Below the pieces are notes generated by a model. That model was not told the origin of the DNA, searched no databases, and worked only from the letters and a program-made list of their open reading frames with translations. Shown here in pieces: positions 61,904 through 64,000 of a stretch of 64,000 bases of DNA. This DNA is from Elusimicrobiota bacterium (GTDB taxonomy: Bacteria > Elusimicrobiota > Elusimicrobia > UBA1565 > UBA9628): the NCBI GenBank assembly GCA_016209035.1, contig JACQWX010000066.1, forward strand, positions 1 through 64,000. Direction: 5' to 3'. The position numbers and the translations under genes were made by a program. Each line of letters opens with the position of its first letter. Position 1 is the stretch's first letter.

Positions 61904-62476
61904 ATGGGCGGATACGTAGGCCTTCTGGGATACGCTCTCGCCCTGGGCCTGGTGGCGGGCTGCGCCACCACGTCGAAGCCGCAGCAACCTGTCGGCCCGG
62001 CGTCCCCTGAGTGGGTCATGAAGGGCTCGGGAGCCTTCAAGGACGCCAACGGCATCAGCATCATCTACGGCGTCGGCGCGTCGCAGGGGACGAGGCTGGT
62101 CCCGCTCGCCCGCAACGAGGCCGACAACAAGGCGGCCGAGGAGATCTCGCGGGTCATCAACAACTACGTCTCGGGCCTGCTGAAGTCCTACATGGCCTCC
62201 ACCACGGCCGGCGACCTGAGCAAGTCCAGCGAGGAGAAGCATGTCTCGTCCACGATGAAGGCCTACACCCAGTCCTTGCTGCACGGGGCGCAGGTCATCG
62301 ACCACTGGAAGGACCCGCAGGACGGGACCCTCTACGCCCTGGCCAAGCTCGACATGACCGGGATCAGGAAGGCCCTGGAGGAGACGAAGGAGCTCGACGC
62401 CAAGGTCCGCGACTACGTCCGGGCCAACGCCGAGAAGGCCTTCGACGAGCTGGCTGCCGAGGAAGCGAAGCATTAA
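61904..62476 (+). CDS. LPP20-like outer-membrane lipoprotein
   Basis: A 190-residue lipoprotein with the lipobox LVAGC (Cys about residue 20). The mature domain has WVMKGSGAFKDANGI, YGVGASQG and ARNEADNKAAEEISRVI, as in the LPP20 family, whose members often lie beside lpoB homologues. It is probably an outer-membrane lipoprotein facing the periplasm. An LpoB-like gene and a TPR lipoprotein follow, so they likely form one functional unit. The function of LPP20-type proteins outside Helicobacter is not known. Confidence 0.8.
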   Translation: MGGYVGLLGYALALGLVAGCATTSKPQQPVGPASPEWVMKGSGAFKDANGISIIYGVGASQGTRLVPLARNEADNKAAEEISRVINNYVSGLLKSYMASTTAGDLSKSSEEKHVSSTMKAYTQSLLHGAQVIDHWKDPQDGTLYALAKLDMTGIRKALEETKELDAKVRDYVRANAEKAFDELAAEEAKH

Positions 62477-62478
62477 TC

Positions 62479-62571
62479 AACAAGGCAAGCGCCGCATCGG
62501 CGCTTGCCCCGGCTCGCCGGACCTAGGGCTCGCCGGGACTAGCGAGAGGAGGACGGAGCGCTTGCCTTGTT
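62479..62571. promoter_or_regulatory. Mutually exclusive hairpins between lipoprotein genes
   Basis: A small hairpin (62484-62494 with 62498-62508, 11 bp, 3-base loop) shares its left arm with a larger 14-bp stem (62479-62492 with 62558-62571). The larger stem is followed by a T-rich run. A short direct repeat (GGCTCGCCGG) lies in the loop. The two stems cannot form together, the geometry of an attenuator. No leader peptide or ligand site is identified. Confidence 0.5.
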
Positions 62572-62603
62572 TGTTTTCTGCGTTTGAGCGTCTGAGGAGT
62601 TTT

Positions 62604-63218
62604 ATGAACTTCTATTGGCCTTTCCTTTTCATCTTCATCGCCGCGGGCATCCTGCCGGCGGCGACGGGATGCGGCGCCTCGACCAAGGTCCAACGCATGG
62701 ACGTCGACGAGGTGAAGGACATCAGCGGCAAGTGGAACGACGCCGACTCCAAGATGGTCGCCGACGAGATGATCCAGGACTGCCTGAGCAGGCCGTGGCT
62801 GGGCAAGGCCAAGGAGGCCAAGGGCGCGGAGCCGACCGTGATCGTCGGCGCCGTGCGCAATCAGAGCCACGAGCACATCAACACCGACACCTTCGTGGAG
62901 AACCTCCAAAGGGCGCTGATCAACTCGGGGGACGTCGAGTTCGTCGCTTCCAAAGGCGAACGCGGCGAGGTCCGCGATGAGCGCCTGGACCAGGACGCCA
63001 ACGCCTCGGAGGAGACGCGCAAGGAGCACGGCCAGGAGTCCGGCGCGGACTTCATGCTCTCCGGCGCGATCAACACCATCCAAGATTCCGAGGGCGGCAA
63101 GACCGTCATGTTCTATCAGGTCAACCTCAAGCTCTTGAACATGAAGAGCAACAAGATCTCATGGAACGGCGAGAAGAAGATCAAGAAGTTCATCAAGCAG
63201 GCGAAAGTGTCATGGTGA
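62604..63218 (+). CDS. LpoB-like lipoprotein (penicillin-binding protein activator)
   Basis: A 204-residue lipoprotein. The lipobox is AATGC (Cys about residue 23). The mature part has DISGKWNDADSKMVADEMIQDCL, VGAVRNQSHEHINTDTFVENLQRALINSG and ADFMLSGAINTI, which match the LpoB family. LpoB activates the peptidoglycan polymerase PBP1b from the outer membrane. The ATG at 62604 has TGAGGAG six bases upstream. Its stop overlaps the next gene. The penicillin-binding partner is not in the window. Confidence 0.85.
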   Translation: MNFYWPFLFIFIAAGILPAATGCGASTKVQRMDVDEVKDISGKWNDADSKMVADEMIQDCLSRPWLGKAKEAKGAEPTVIVGAVRNQSHEHINTDTFVENLQRALINSGDVEFVASKGERGEVRDERLDQDANASEETRKEHGQESGADFMLSGAINTIQDSEGGKTVMFYQVNLKLLNMKSNKISWNGEKKIKKFIKQAKVSW

Positions 63219-64000
63219 TCGCCGCGGCTCGGGTCCCGGGACAAGGGCGGGCGCTGTTGCCCGCCCTTGCCCTTTTCGTGCTGGCGGCCTGCGGGCCGTC
63301 GATCGCGACGAAGAGGACGCTCAACACCTTCATCGCGGCGAAGGACTACGGCGCGGCCGAGGCTCACCTCCAGAAAGTCAAGGAGTCGCAGTACGCCAAG
63401 AAGAACGCCGTTCTCTACTACCTCGAGCTCGGGACCGTGCAGCATCACGCCGGCAAGTACAAGGAGTCGGACGCGAGCTTCGAGAAGGCGGAGAACCGGA
63501 TGCGGGAGCTCTACACCAAGTCCGCCACCAAGGCCGCCGGGTCCATGATGATCAACGACATGACCGTGGATTACGCGGGCGAGGCCTTCGAAAGGGCGCT
63601 CACCCACGTGTTCCGGGCGCTGAACTACGTCTTCTTGGAGGACATCGAGGAGGCGCTGGTGGAGTCGCGCAAGGTGGAGGTCTTCCTGGACGAGCTCAAC
63701 AGGCTCCGGGGGAGGAAGAGCACCTACAAGGACGACGCCTTCGCCCGCTACCTCGACGGGATGCTCTACGAGGAGGCGGGCAAGGAGGACGACGCGCGCA
63801 TCTCCTTCGAATCGGCGGAGAATGCCTATGGCTGGTACGCCTCGGACTACAACACCCCTCCCCCCCGGTTCGACCTGCCTGAGGACGGGAATCTGGGCGA
63901 GGTGGTGTTCATCCACTACGCCGGGGTCGCGCCCATCAAGCTCTCCAAGACCTTCCAGGTGGCGTGGAACGACGCGATGGTCGCGGTCAACTCGAGCGAG
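63212..64000 (+). CDS. TPR-like lipoprotein of the LpoB neighbourhood, 3' end outside window
   Basis: A reading frame open to the window edge, 263 codons so far. The signal ends in the lipobox VLAAC (Cys about residue 27). TPR-like helices follow: TFIAAKDYGAAEAHLQKV, YLELGTVQHHAGKYKESDASF, then ALTHVFRALNYVFLEDIEEALVES and ARYLDGMLYEEAG. The last part (EVVFIHYAGVAPIKLSKTF) resembles the C-terminal region of COG3014-type proteins found beside lpoB and LPP20 genes. The ATG overlaps the LpoB-like stop by 7 bp. Its role is unknown. Confidence 0.75.
   Translation, partial: MVIAAARVPGQGRALLPALALFVLAACGPSIATKRTLNTFIAAKDYGAAEAHLQKVKESQYAKKNAVLYYLELGTVQHHAGKYKESDASFEKAENRMRELYTKSATKAAGSMMINDMTVDYAGEAFERALTHVFRALNYVFLEDIEEALVESRKVEVFLDELNRLRGRKSTYKDDAFARYLDGMLYEEAGKEDDARISFESAENAYGWYASDYNTPPPRFDLPEDGNLGEVVFIHYAGVAPIKLSKTFQVAWNDAMVAVNSSE

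Overview
The window is GC-rich, gene-dense bacterial chromosome with many 4-bp ATGA/GTGA start-stop overlaps. Envelope genes mark a Gram-negative (diderm) cell: kdsA and lptC-lptA-lptB for LPS, a type IV pilus secretin with its inner-membrane alignment proteins, OmpA-type domains, and an LpoB-like lipoprotein. The mix of hopanoid genes, several prepilins, GT-C/TPR membrane proteins and NiFe-hydrogenase maturation genes would fit a high-GC member of Elusimicrobiota or a neighbouring phylum. That placement is an inference from gene content, since no rRNA is present.

Layout: 1-4632 (+) holds the end of pyrG, kdsA, a zinc-ribbon protein, lptCAB and a response regulator. 4604-6463 (-) is a secreted metzincin-like protease. 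6540-7870 is a lower-GC patch with a BrnT/BrnA toxin-antitoxin pair, a DUF6941-like gene and an attC-like hairpin. 7966-13050 (-) holds a TPR protein, a ceramidase-like hydrolase, a DNA glycosylase, a kinase/regulator pair separated by a nested palindrome, and a gamma-carbonic anhydrase. 13066-17471 (+) is nadB-uvrA. 18447-22118 (+) is hpnJ-hpnI-hpnL. 22201-29065 is a run of polytopic GT-C/TPR and STT3-like proteins. 29067-44499 is a pilus locus of pilins, PilC, PilB, PilQ, PilP, PilO, a fused PilM-PilN and an OmpA-type protein, interrupted by a two-component system and an HpnK-type deacetylase. 44541-50840 (-) is an O-antigen-ligase/TPR protein preceded by hypF-hypC-hypE. 50841-53291 is a decayed defence island at a tRNA-Thr gene, containing a GNAT remnant, a frameshifted AbiE system and an N-terminal remnant of a Cas12b effector. 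53356-60533 holds a solute-binding lipoprotein, then shc-hpnH-hpnA/hpnG (fused)-ispA. 60665-64000 holds small zinc-binding proteins, oligoribonuclease and a run of three outer-membrane lipoprotein genes.

How the genes fit together: IspA makes prenyl diphosphate and Shc cyclises squalene, whose synthesis genes are not in the window. HpnH and the HpnG domain build the ribosyl side chain. HpnI, the HpnK-like deacetylase and HpnJ are the known set for making the cyclitol ether of bacteriohopanetetrol, so the cell probably makes composite hopanoids. The pilus genes encode a type IV pilus or related secretion machine; no retraction ATPase is present here. The GT-C enzymes around it suggest glycosylated surface proteins.

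Two general patterns stand out. First, near-consensus -10 boxes, several with a TGG extension, sit 6-8 bases before start codons, which predicts many leaderless mRNAs. Second, short perfect palindromes are scattered through genes and gene junctions. One family occurs four times, always with CCCC/GGGG flanking a 3-base loop, and reads as LPVGE-like peptide when translated.
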